DNA of 64,000 bases from Zonotrichia leucophrys gambelii (lineage: Eukaryota; Chordata; Aves; Passeriformes; Passerellidae): positions 65,875,075 through 65,939,074 of the forward strand of contig NC_088172.1 in NCBI RefSeq assembly GCF_028769735.1. The letters run 5' to 3'. The notes beneath the pieces were generated by a model. It made no database searches, was not told the origin of the DNA, and saw only the letters and a list, made by a program, of their open reading frames with translations. The translations under genes were made by a program, and so were the position numbers. Positions 40,367 to 53,000 of this stretch are shown piece after piece; positions within the stretch are counted from its first letter, which is position 1, and the number at the start of each line of letters is the position of its first letter.

Positions 40367-43300
40367 GTGGGATAATTTCTATTCAAGCTATGCATTTCCT
40401 GCAGAGGAGTTGACTGAACGGCAAAATGGTCTACTACAGCAGTGGCTCCCTCAATCCAACTCCAGCAAACACAGCCCTTCAAGGTAAACTAACAGGTTCT
40501 TTACCTGTAGCTGACCAATTATATCACCCAGAATCCATCAATTCTGTTCCTGCTATAAGCACAGCCAATACAAATTACAAAAATTCCCCAAATTACTTCA
40601 TTCTAGTAATGGAGAGATCTGGCTTTCTATTCCATGGCTTTCTATTTTTTCAGGGTTTCCAGCTCTTGTCCAGACATTCTCTAGCATGACAGATTTCTTC
40701 TCTGAAGAGGCAGATGAAGTGGTATTATGCACTTTGAATGCCACCTTCTTGCCCTTTGTGTAAAGTAAGCTGTTTCCTTGTCCCTCATGGCCAGAGCATA
40801 AGCATCTCACACCAATCTTTTTTAAGATAGCTTTTTTACAAACCAGGACACCTGTTCTTACAAGAATTTATCTGCTTGCCTCCTCTTGACACTTTCAAAT
40901 GACCTTGATTCTAACTGAAATCAAGTGCAGCTAAATGCTACAATGCAAGAATTAATTTGCTCATGCTGCTAGTTTCTTATAAAGGCTGTTCATTAACCTG
41001 GATCAAACAAAGAGTATTTATGTGGGCCAGACTTCCCCCAGTAAGAATCCATGGAAAAATACCTACTAAACTCAAGGGACAGTACATGAGGTCTCAGCTG
41101 AATATATTCATATGCAAGTATGTTTCCAGTTAAGCCTAACATTTGTCCATGGACCAAGTACTGATTGTAAGGAATAGGTAACATTAATAAACACTCAACC
41201 TAAGACCCAACATCTAGATGGCAACCAAAACTCAGGACTAAATTACAGCATTCATAGTCATCTGGCGCCACATGTTTTGATTTTCCTTAGGTTCAGATGC
41301 GCATCAGCATGAGGGTTCTCAAAGCCTGGAGGAAGCTGGCAACCTTCCTGCCCATATTCTTTCTCATTTGTGAAAAAAACTTGTGGGAATCAAATATTGC
41401 AGGCCCCTTGTGTGCATTTTCAGAGTGCTCGGTGTACAGCTGATCACTGTTTTGCACTTTTGGAGCTTGGGCTGATGATTGTGGCTCAAAAAGCAAAAAG
41501 CTCATTGCTTCAACACAGCCCTAATGATTACTATATGTACTTTAGTCCATTGAACAAAGAAGGATAAATCACAGACAGATGCTCTCATTTATCTATGTGG
41601 TTTCATAGGCAAAGACACTGCAATACACAAGGAAAATCCTCTGAAAATGCAGAGCCCATTGAAAAAATATTCAAAATACAGAAACCACTAGCCCCCATTT
41701 TGCTTTACCTGAAAACAGTACAATCATAATCAATATCATCTACTGGGATACACCAACTCAACTTTTACCCTGGATCCAAGTCCAGTAGGCCTATATCAAA
41801 TCAAGCTTTCTGAAATACACAAGTTCTGTTCTACCAACTGGCAAAAGTTGGGGGAGCCATAAGACAGAGGTCTGAAACATAATGGGATGAGCTGCTCTTT
41901 AATCAATATCCAAACCCACTTTTCTGCTGGGAATTTTTCTTTTTAAAAAAAAATCTCTTTTTTTTAAGGGATTTTTCTTTTTCGTTTAGGGAAGGTTTTG
42001 CACATACCTCTGCAATTATTTATTTTCTTAAGATTTGAAATCCTGTAACCACAGTTACTGAGAAAGACTATAACCACAATCACTGCAAAAGAAAAATAAC
42101 TGTTTTGCCTCAAAAAACCTGCTATTTTAGCATTCTATTTGTTTGTTCCTTTGCTTTCTTGTTTATTTATTTTAGCCCAACTTCTTGGTTAAACAGATGA
42201 GAAACATTATTCAAGTATTCAAATTTATCCTCTCACAATTATAACCAATTTAAATTAATCAGCTATTCATTTGTGATCCTTTTTCTCTTCACTGCCATTG
42301 AACAGATTAAGGGATCAAACTATCTACTACTTTGACACCAAATGTAATTCTCTATTTTGGCACTCCTACACAGATTGAATAAAACAGTAGTGTGAGATCT
42401 GTCCTGACTTAAAAAGTCACACAGAAATTACTCTTCATTTATAAACATGACACAATCTAAACATTTAAATATTAACATTTACTTCTACAGTAGACAAATA
42501 AGGGAGAAACATGAAGTGAGTATACATTAGATTACAGATAGGAGTTACTTCAAAGATGTTTTTTGCATTAGAGGCAAATTTTTGTACTGAATTTCCCAGG
42601 TTAAATATTTTATTTTACCATCCATGAAATGTCAGAGTGCAGTAAACCAAAAGCTGCATATTTTTGTTAAAGATGTGTGTGAAAGGGATAGCAAGCCTTT
42701 GCAAAGTGCCAGGTATAATCCAAAGACTATTTACACCCTGCCTTCCTCAATGGATCTTTAAAAAGTACCTTTACACACATCAAAAATCATTTAAAGCCAA
42801 ATGGTCAATGTCATGGGATCAGGCTTCACAATGAGATTGGAAAATCTGGTCTTCTGAAAAGATGAGATCTCTCACCTTGCTTTTGCTCAATTAATGGGAA
42901 GAGCATGGATTATCGTCTCCAGGTGTTCTTGCTAGGCTTTGTTGACTTCCCTAACATGAGAGAGGATAATGTGCAAATGACTGCCCCATTCTGCAAGGAT
43001 ACATCTGAAAGCAGTTATTTGCCAAATGGAATGAAATCTGGTTTTCCTACATAAGAGGAAATACTGGTACCTATTATTCTTACACATGGCTGCCTCATCC
43101 TGCCATAGCAGAGCAGCCACACTGTGTTCAAACTGCAAAACCAACCAAACAAAAAAAGCCACCAACCAAAATTACAGTAAATGAAAATCACTAACTTGTC
43201 CCAAACAGAGTGGCTGGCTGGCCAGCTTACTATAGCAATCTGAAGGCTCATTCATTAAACAAAATTGCGCAAAGCTATCATTCTTGCTTTATGAGTATAT

Positions 43301-46300
43301 TGACCAGCTAATGTGAGTCTCCTGCCAGTGGAAAAATCTCTCATTTTTCAAGAGAGATTTGAAGTGAAAATAAAGCTGGTTCACTTTTTCCATAGAGCTG
43401 TGAAAATTAAACTCTTTGCCAGGTAAGCTGAGGATACATATTTATTTGAATAGCTGTACTAAAAATTAAAAAACAAAACAGGCAAACAGGGGTGCCTAAA
43501 TTCATACTTTGGCACTTAAATAACCCAGCCATCTTACACGAATGTTTATCCATCTAGCACTTCCCTTCCATGAAACAGAAGTTGTTTCTCTTCCCCATTC
43601 GGAAAACTGAGTGCATGGATATGACTTTGGATACTTGACCTTAGGCACTCAAGTAATTTTCCTTTCAGAGGTGTACAGTGGCATCTCTGGCTGCAGCCTG
43701 TGTCATGTTCCTGCCACTGGTTCACAGTGCTAATGCTGTTGGCACCATGCAATGTTTTCCAGCCTTATTGCTTAACTCCTGCCTCCTGCCTGGAGGTGAC
43801 TGCACTCCACCAACATTCAATTTTCTAAGTATCAACTAATTTCCACCTTACAGACAGAACCCTTACTACTGCTGCAGAAGCCAGCAGCAGCCAGGAGGAT
43901 TTCTGTCTGTTTATGGGAACGTGACCTGAGATGCATAGTTTAAAAATGTGCAGATATGTTAAAAAAAATAAGAGAATGTTATTTTGAATTTTGGTAGCTC
44001 TCCTTTACATGTGTCAAAGTATCTTAAAATGGCCAGTACTGTCTGCACCTTTATATAATTCATAGCAGACTGGATAGGCATTACAGAATGGTAAGAATTT
44101 GGCCCTCAGGCACTGAGCAGGAATACAGACATTAAACGGGCTGCTGAAACAGAAATGCTCCATTTTTTTCTTCAGTATTTCAGGCAGTTACTCCAACAGC
44201 CATAATACAAAAGTTTATGCTACCATTGCCATTATCTCTCAGAAAAGCACCCTTAAAGTCTACTTGGTTTAAACAATCTCAAAATTAAAAAAATGTAGTA
44301 ATACTGAGAACATGATTACACCCTTATAAGCTAACCTATGACAGATGAATCAAAAACTTTTCTACTGTTTTTTCTTCTTCATCTCATCAAAGAAAAGGTA
44401 AGAAGCAGGTGGAAAACGAGCATTCATATTATTGCTTGTCTCTAATGACAAGGACTGTGTTGTGCAATGAAAAATCTTTTAACAGAGAAACAAACAACTT
44501 CTCTAAGGTGGTATCATCTGTTGATGATATTGCTCCCACAACTCTTGCCCTCAGTATGAGATTCAACAACATGAACATGAAGCCTGGTCAAAAGGTAACT
44601 GCACTGCTTTAACCCTGGGTAAAGCCAAAAGCTCATCTCAGATTGAAGGCTGTACAGGTCTTTGCCGCGCAGGACACTATATCGAAAGCACATTATTTAT
44701 ATAGCACGTAGGACATCAGTATTCATAACAGGAGAATTCCAGGATTCAGAAAGAAGACTGTTTACTGATTTTGGCAAAGTTTTGTGTGCAATAAAGAGGA
44801 TGAGCCAAAGAAGAGTGAAAGCCAGTAAGAATATTCTAATTCTTTTGACTCAAATAACTTTTAATATAGTTTTATATTGCTCTTTCTTTTCTTTTGTCAT
44901 ATGGCTATGGTTAAACAGCTCAGCCTGTGCTTTGGTTTCAAGAGCAAAGACAAATCTTTGTCTTGGCTTTACATTCAAACTTCGGAAAAAAACAAGGGCA
45001 ATCTGAATTTAAAATAAAAATTCCAATTCCACCCCACTTTCATCTCTGTTTTCAAAAAGAAATAGTTTTCTGAAGAGCAGATAATGCTACATATGATGTG
45101 AGAGTGAAACATCACTATGCTTTTGAAGAATGGGAGACCTACAAACATATTGAAAAATTCCAGGCCAAAATTTCTGCTCCTATGAACTGGAACCATTCCA
45201 TTGCATACAGTAGGGATCAGCAGCAGAAAATTTAGTCCCAAGAATATTGAGAACCATTTTAAAGGCTTCTTAGATAATGCATAGTAGCAAAGACCTTTGA
45301 ACTAGTAAAATGAGAGTTTTTAAGTGCCTAAGGATCCTTAATCATTTACAATCCATGATTACTTTATGTCCTCAGAAGATCATTATTTTAAGTGTTTAAC
45401 ATGCCACATAAATGACTTGGATAAACAGTAGAGGCCTTGCAAAAATACTTTCCAGCACTCTACTGTGTGTGAGAGTAAAGAGCAGGTTTCCCAAAGTGTT
45501 ATTTTTCAAGGTGTCTGCTTGGCATTTCCAGCCTTTTCAGACCTGTTCCCATCTCGTCTCCCCGCACAGACATGTACAACTACCTCAAGCCGTATTTATT
45601 TTGAATCTCTCTACAACTAAGGAAGAAATCTGAAGGACTGGTTTTGGCAGTATTGTTCGAATAAAACAAATTATAAATATTTAACTTTTACAATGAGCAT
45701 CACAGGAAAGCGCAATGTTGGCATTCAGTCACCTAATAAGGAAACGTTTTTATTATCGCTTACGTGTAGACAGTTCTGTTATTGTTTCTACATATAATTC
45801 ATTGTATGCTTTGTGTTCTTTTTAATTTGGGAAAATTAAACATTGTCTAATGTCTTGACAATAATGCAAAAGGAAGCTCACTGCATGAGGCTCCCAGGAG
45901 GTTGTGAAGCTATTGCAATCAGAGCTGTTGCTAATTAATCTGCCTATTGTTACAGAGCATTTGGGGCCAAACCAATCAACCACTGGCATAATTAATGTAG
46001 TTCACAAGGGCCTTTAGCAGTACTTGTTTTCATTAATCATGAGGAACAAACACAGCCTAAAGAAGAGTGGAAAAGCCTGTGTATTTACAAACCTGCTTGC
46101 CTTGGGTCTCATTTGTAAACAACTACAGTACAGTCCCACGGCAAGCACCCTTGAACACTAGTAATTTTGTCTCATACATGTATGCACATTTTCATGAAGG
46201 TAACATGCAGAAGAAGACACAGGCTCTCCCTTGCATCAAATGGGCAAGCCTATCCTCTTTTGCTTGTGTTCTACATACATATTTTACAATGACATAATGA

Positions 46301-46644
46301 CAGATATAGTTTGCAGAATGAAGGGGAAGAATCTTTAAAGTTATCAATCAGTTGCAAGGAAAAAGATGTAAATCCAATGTCATGATTTACATGAGTGGGA
46401 CAGTGCGGTCAACAAACAAAACAAAAGGCATGCAAAACTGAAAAAAAAGGTGCCTTTTCATTTAGAGAAATACCACCATTTCAACTGGTCAATACATCTT
46501 TTCCTTCACTTCCACCTGCTATACCGCATAAGTCTGTAAAGCTCTGTATTGTATTCTATAGTCCTGTACTAGATGCTGTCTCAGCCATCTCTCTGATGAA
46601 ACCTTTCTTCTGCTTGCATTGATCTGTCCAGACTGTGACAGCCC

Positions 46645-46730
46645 TGCCCAAAGCTGAGCCAGGATTAGAGCCCTGGAGTTCCTGGCTAGTAGCCCTGAAT
46701 GTAAGCAATGAAACCACACTGTCTCCTTCC
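46645..46730 (-). mobile_element. tRNA-derived SINE remnant (MIR/sauropsid Pol III SINE type)
   Basis: Read on the minus strand, the segment starts AGTGTGGTTTCATTGCTTAC, continues through CAGGAACTCCAGGGCTCTAATCC in pieces, and then CTGGCTCAGC. This resembles the head of ancient amniote tRNA-derived SINEs: an A-box-like GTGGTTTCATTGC, a B-box-like GGCTCTAATCC, then a CTGGCTCTGCC-like segment. It is heavily diverged. Family assignment is from memory of the general pattern and is tentative. Confidence 0.45.
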
Positions 46731-46945
46731 ACTAGCTGACGTCAGATGTTTTCCCATTCAATACTTGGTAGGCTGCTTAAGTCTCCACAATGATACCCTG
46801 AGGAAGTGATATTGGCACAAAATACAGTCCAAGACTCTGAGCACTAGTCAGTCGGAACAACAGCATTGACATTATGACACTTGTATTGAGTTTTATTTGA
46901 AAACCTCTGATGAACTACAAAACAACTCACAGCTTTGGCTAAGGT

Positions 46946-47004
46946 GATGCATTCTTACTTAGGAAGCATTCTAGCTTAAGATGAATTCTTATTTAGGAAG
47001 CATT
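46946..47004. repeat. 34-bp period direct repeat
   Basis: A 25-base block containing ATTCTTACTTAGGAAGCATT (46946-46970) recurs with two mismatches at 46980-47004. It is a small local duplication. Confidence 0.88.
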
Positions 47005-50000
47005 GTTACTTAGAAGGGTATTAAATTAATGCTGAAAATATATTTCACTAGCTTTAGCATCAAACATGTAGTTGCTCCTACCTTTTGGTATCCTTCAGTA
47101 TCCTACAGTATGGATAACACAGCTGGACAAGGTAGCTCTGAAACAGTCTCTGACATCCTACACAGATAGGTAATGACACCTTTCCAAGTTTACTCAATCT
47201 AGGAATCAGGCTCTCCTCCCTATTATTTGCAGTCACTGCTCAACTGGATGCTTCTAAGAACTCTCAGCTTGGTTTTGGGGTCACTGTATTTTCAGAATGC
47301 AGCCTGCAAACTCATAGCAGGATCAACAGCCTTTATTTCTTGGTTATTCTCCTCATAAAGCCTCCAGTTTATGCCTCTGGTGGTCTTAGTTAAAAGAAGA
47401 AGATGAAAGATTAGAGAGATTGTAAATCAGTGTTACAAGAAATGTTAACCAGCATCTGAGATTGCACAATGATATCTAGTGAAAAATTGAGAAACAGGCA
47501 GGGAAGATCAGCTACTGACAGGAGAGAAAGAAGACTGCAAAGAAAGGATTGCAAACATAATGGGAATTCTCTGTACGCAACCAACTTTGAGGATTAATAC
47601 CAGAAACTATGATAACATTTCAAAAAGCTCCAATAAAAGTAGGTATGAAATAAAAGATAAATAAAGCTTAAATATAGTATTCTGATTCACCAACTTTGCT
47701 AATCATATAGGGGAAGAAAAGACCTGAAGCAAGGCATTTTCTCTCTAGCTTAGCTGTTGACAGGGGTGCTCTATATAGAAGCCACAAAGGCTCATTTTGA
47801 CAAGAGTATTGGAAAGTTAAGTGCACCACGACATCCTTAGCACCATGGCTAGTTATGTGACATATTCTCTGATGTATGAAGGTATTTCTGAGTATTCGAT
47901 TTTTCTGAATATAAATATTCAGTATGCAAAACACATCATCTGGTGACAATCAAGTTGTACATAATGATAAGAAAGAGAAAATCCTTTATTCAGCCTTTCA
48001 GCTGGCAATACCAGTGGAGTAAAGGAGCCCATGTGCTGACAGCACATTCATTAAAGTCAAGACAAATTCCACCTATGTAACAGCAGCAGGACTGGGGTGG
48101 ACTGTCCTATTGTCACTAATTCAGCAGATTGATATACTACATACCAGCTACATTAGGAAATGAGTGTGCACTGTGTTTCCAAGAGAAGCCATAACACCAG
48201 AATCAGTCCTGTACCATTAGCATCCCCATAAAGAGAAAAACTTTTAAAAAATTTAAATAAACCCTCCAGGCCTGACTTCCGTCTCTCCTTTTAACTCTTC
48301 CTGTGGTATTAGCCTCATAACTGCAGCAGAGTCACTCCTATTTACCCTGCCCCGAGTAAAATGAGGCTTCATGCCTGCTGAAACTAAATCATTGCCTCCT
48401 ACAGTCATTTTCTACTATTATATTGGGCTGTTTAGCTAAAGGGATGAACCACAGGATGTGTGACTACATTACAAGTCACTGTTCTGTACTGAAGATGTTG
48501 GTAGGGAAATGGGAAGAAGTGACCTTTCAAACCGCTGACATTTATACTGATATTTTTGGTTTTGCTGCTCCTCTGTTGTGTGAATTCATAGGAACTTAAA
48601 ATCATATCCTAAAAATGATCTTAGATTGCTTTTAAAATCTGATTAGAAACTTCAAGAACAATGAAACTGTAAGTCCCTTAAACTAAGAGACAACCAAACA
48701 GGAGAGCAATGAGATTAGCAATTTTCTCATTACCTTCTGGCAGTCTGAGGGTATGACTTTAGCTACATAATGGGAGTTTTAGAAAAATCAGAGAGGAAAC
48801 AATTTCCAAAGTTACTTAAATTTCTCCTCTCCAAACCAGTTAGGCAACTAAACAAAGAGAAAGCACTCCTACTCCCCTGACAGTCAGAATAACTGGGTAC
48901 AGGAATGTTCTGAAAGAGTAAACTGCACCAGAACAGTGTGGTCACCAGCCTCTGCCACTAATCCTGCCTCTGACTCTGTTAAAAGTCTCCACTGATTCAG
49001 ATTATGTGGATGAACTCGGTAAGCAACAGGTAAGCATAACCATCAGTCTTTGTCAGTTCTTTCATCTTTTGGAATTTGGTTTAATACAGATGTGAAAATT
49101 TGGCCTAATGTCTGAGGGAGACACTAAACCCATCCTATGATTTGAACTTGAACAGATCTTGCAATTCTGGACTATTTTCCTTCTTGCAAAAACTTTACCT
49201 CAGATTTTGGAGGCGCTTGAAGAGTTAATTTGATTTTATAGTTACTTCCAGACCAAATATCAATGAGTTTGTTGCCCTGATCTAACTGGGTGTACTGGAA
49301 CATAATTAAAAGCATTAAAAGTCACCCATGTTTGAGGAATTTATGTATTTATAATGCATTCTAGTCCCACAAAAACTGCATCTAATCATTCCTTCCAATA
49401 GAGGCCAATAAAAGTTCTTTCATTTTGATAAGTTGTTTTTAGTCACTGAAGAACAAGTCTGGAAAGTTTAAATATCCCTTAGATCTCACTGGAAAGCAAT
49501 GGTACAAGGTAACTCACTGTTTAAATGGCAAGAACATAAATTTTTTCATAGCTTGTTATGACTGTAATACAGTTGGTTGAAAATTTTTTTTGACTGTCTG
49601 CTGGAAAACCAAGTATTTGAATAAAACTATGTTTTTCATTCAAAGTGTTTCTCTTTGATAAAAAATGAAATAAAACAAAACCCCTCAACAAGCTGTTTGT
49701 GTTGAACTTCACAGAGAACCACACAATACAAGATTCTTCAAGAGTCTGAGTTTATAAAATGGGGAGATAATTACATTCTACATATACTAAGGACCCAGCC
49801 CTCAAAAAAGGAAGAACTAACGAAGTTTTAAAATTACAGCTCCAACAAGGCATTATACTGTACCATCAAGATTTTGAGTTTTGAGCTAAAAACATTAAGT
49901 TATTTGAAGATATTTTTAACTGAATTTTTGTCTTGAAGATGCACTTCTTTAGATGAAAATACATATATTTAAAAAACAAGTTCTCTGTTTATTCATGTGT

Positions 50001-53000
50001 TTTCCACAGAAAACTACATTTTAAACCAGTTTGGCATATTAAGCTTTGCCCTCTCTTTTCTCTTGTTTTGACCAAGAGAATTTGAGATCTGAAATTTAAT
50101 TTACAGCCTTAATTGTATTTAAACATAGTTTTATTTGTGGATGAGTGCAGATACTTAGCCTGCTGTTTTTAAACTAAAACAGGTATTAAAAATTGCTTAA
50201 TGAAAAGCAGTGGTCTGTCTCTTCAACCACTGCTTCTTCTCCAGTAACACAGAAATCTAGTGCACTGTGGAAACAATACTTAACATTATTCCTAGGCAGT
50301 TATTCCTACACATTGCAGAGTGCAGGGAAAACATAGTGCCTAACATTTATCTGGAGCAGTCTGATTTGAGAGGTGACAGAGCACAATGTACAGAGTGCAG
50401 GAAAATGTAAAGCAAGCCAGTTGTAAGACAATAGTTGGGGTATAGATGAGAAGATCTCGAAGTGTGTTTATGTACCTTAGTAACGTTATTTGCCTACAAG
50501 AACTTCCCTTGCTCTGATGACCCTTGGAGTGGCTTTGCCTGGAAAGGAGGCTCTACACTGGAAACTGTAACTAACAAAAGAATCCAGTACACTGCATTCA
50601 GGACAGGGTAGGGTAAAGGATCCATGGATGACAGCATTAACCTTGGACCTTAACAGTCCATAAAAGCAGACACTGCTGTAAAGAGTCAGACTAATGCAAC
50701 AGCTTCATTGCAGACATGTGGCCAGTGCACAGATTTGGGGGTGAATTCCACCCATCACATAGAAGTCACTGTACGAGACGAATTTCTCTTGCTTTTGTAC
50801 CAAACAGAGAACACTAAAATTACTGATGAAGCCTCCAAAAGTTCCTGCATCACGTGGCAATTTGTTACAGAATTAAGGAAAAAGCCAATAATTTTTTTAA
50901 AAAAATTAAGCAATGCATTAACTGTAACACAAGCTGTCAGTTTCTTCAACAATTTTGTTCAGAGATACACAGCTTGGCAAATAAGAAATGTGGAATTCAT
51001 ATGTGATAAATCATTCAATTAAAAATCCCTCCAAATTTAAGCCACCATGACTAGCCATAATCTGATCTACCAGGGAACATTACATGTGGACTGTGGTCCT
51101 CCCACAGTCTGTATTTCCATTAACAACAGTCAGAACTTTTTTTTGTGCAGATCAAGCAGTAGAATTCCACAGTCCATATAACTGGTTTTTGCTTCTTTTT
51201 CAAACAAAGCTTATTCCATTGCTGGAAGGGTAGATAGTTGGTTATTTGACTTATCCTGATAGAAGAAAAAACTGCATCTCTGCATAGAACATTTTCTCCT
51301 AACTATCAGGTCACTGGATGATGATGGAAGGCCTGGCAGCTCTTACTGTTTACCCTGTTGGAAGACCTATCTTCCACATACCACCCAGCAACCATAGTAC
51401 ATCCATAGCCAGAACCAGACTGTCTTGACTGAAGGTTTTATCTATTTCCCAGAAAGATTATGTCATTAGATATGATCCAGTCTAATATGTTTCTGTGCAT
51501 TAACATGATTTACATGATTTGTTTTCATCTGTCACTAAAATACAGATCATTAACCTGACATTCCTCTTAGGATTTATGGACCTTATTGATGTTTTTATGA
51601 TTATGCAATCTGATGTCTGGCAAACCATAGAAAGCTGTGGGTAGGTGGAGGAGTGCATGTCTGAAAACTAAAGGAGAACTTCAAGCAGGACTGTTTTGTC
51701 ATTTACTTGCTGTAGCAAGTAATGCGATATAATTAAAAATGGTCAGGAAAGATCACTATCTTTCGGCATCAAATTTTAACACATGCAGTAAAATAGAAAT
51801 TATCAGCCTTGCATAAAACAGATTTTTTTTCCCTCCCCACAGTGAGGGTCCAGTAAAGCCCTGGAACATCCTGAGGATAAAGGATATCAACTGGATGTAA
51901 AACAGAGCTCTTTTTCTAATGGTTTAGGATGGGAGGGTGTTCCCCTGTAGTGGGAGGAAAAAGCTGGAAATGGCAGTGCTTGATCTTTTTTAAGGTTTTG
52001 AACTAATATGTAAAATTAAAATGAAGATAAATTAAAATCCTTGTGAAAAGGATTATAAAAGATAGGACAATTCTATAACAAGCATGATCCAGCAGCCTAT
52101 GAATTAAGAATGAATCATAATATACAAGCAGTGTGGGGAGGTCTGGAAAGTTTAATCTTCTTGGACAACTCTGAAAGAACTGAAAGAAAACAGCAATTTT
52201 CCTTTACCAATTTAGGTCAGGCAAGGCAAAGCAGAGCAAGGAAAAGAAAGAGGAACAGAGTATGAAGAGTGATTTTGTTCACTGGTGAAGAACGTGAAGA
52301 GGTTGAAGTGTACTGTTCCCTCTTTTGTAACAGGTAAATCAAGAATAGAGTATCATTAAAAATTGCTGCTGAAAGTAATAAAAAGTTCTCTATTATGAAC
52401 TTAGTCAACCATTTACTGATTGGCTGGAGTGATGTGAGCATTCAGTAGTTTTTAAGCTGTTTTTCAGCTGCCAGAGGGTATCTTGCAAGCAATATTTGGA
52501 AAGAATTCTACTCTAAAAACTATTGTGGTTCTTGAAAGAAAAACAACAGCAAATGAAGGAGAAGTAAAGAGAGCTGCCTCCTGCACTTTAAAATATAACA
52601 GTAGTGCATATAGCAAGTTGTGACAGTGCCTCATGGATCTCCCTCCCCGGCAGGTTCTTAACAATGCTAGGTTTAGAGTAAAATACAAATCAGAAATTAT
52701 AGTTCACACAGAATAATTAAGTTCCTTCTTGAACTCTAAAGGGAACATTTAGTGAATCAGCTACAAGAGTCAATTCAAAGAGTCTGAGAAGGTCATAAGA
52801 TTGTGTTTTGGAGGCTTACAGTCTTCATCTGAGTATTTTTACTAAAGTTCCATACAATGCTTTTCTCTTTAACTGCCATGCAGCACTTTGCTGAGAGAAC
52901 AAGCCAAACAAAAATTGTTCTAACAGCTCATGTCTTTCAGCACCCACAGACTTTACAAGGCCCAAAAGGCAGATCTATGGCTAACATAAAATATTTGGAC

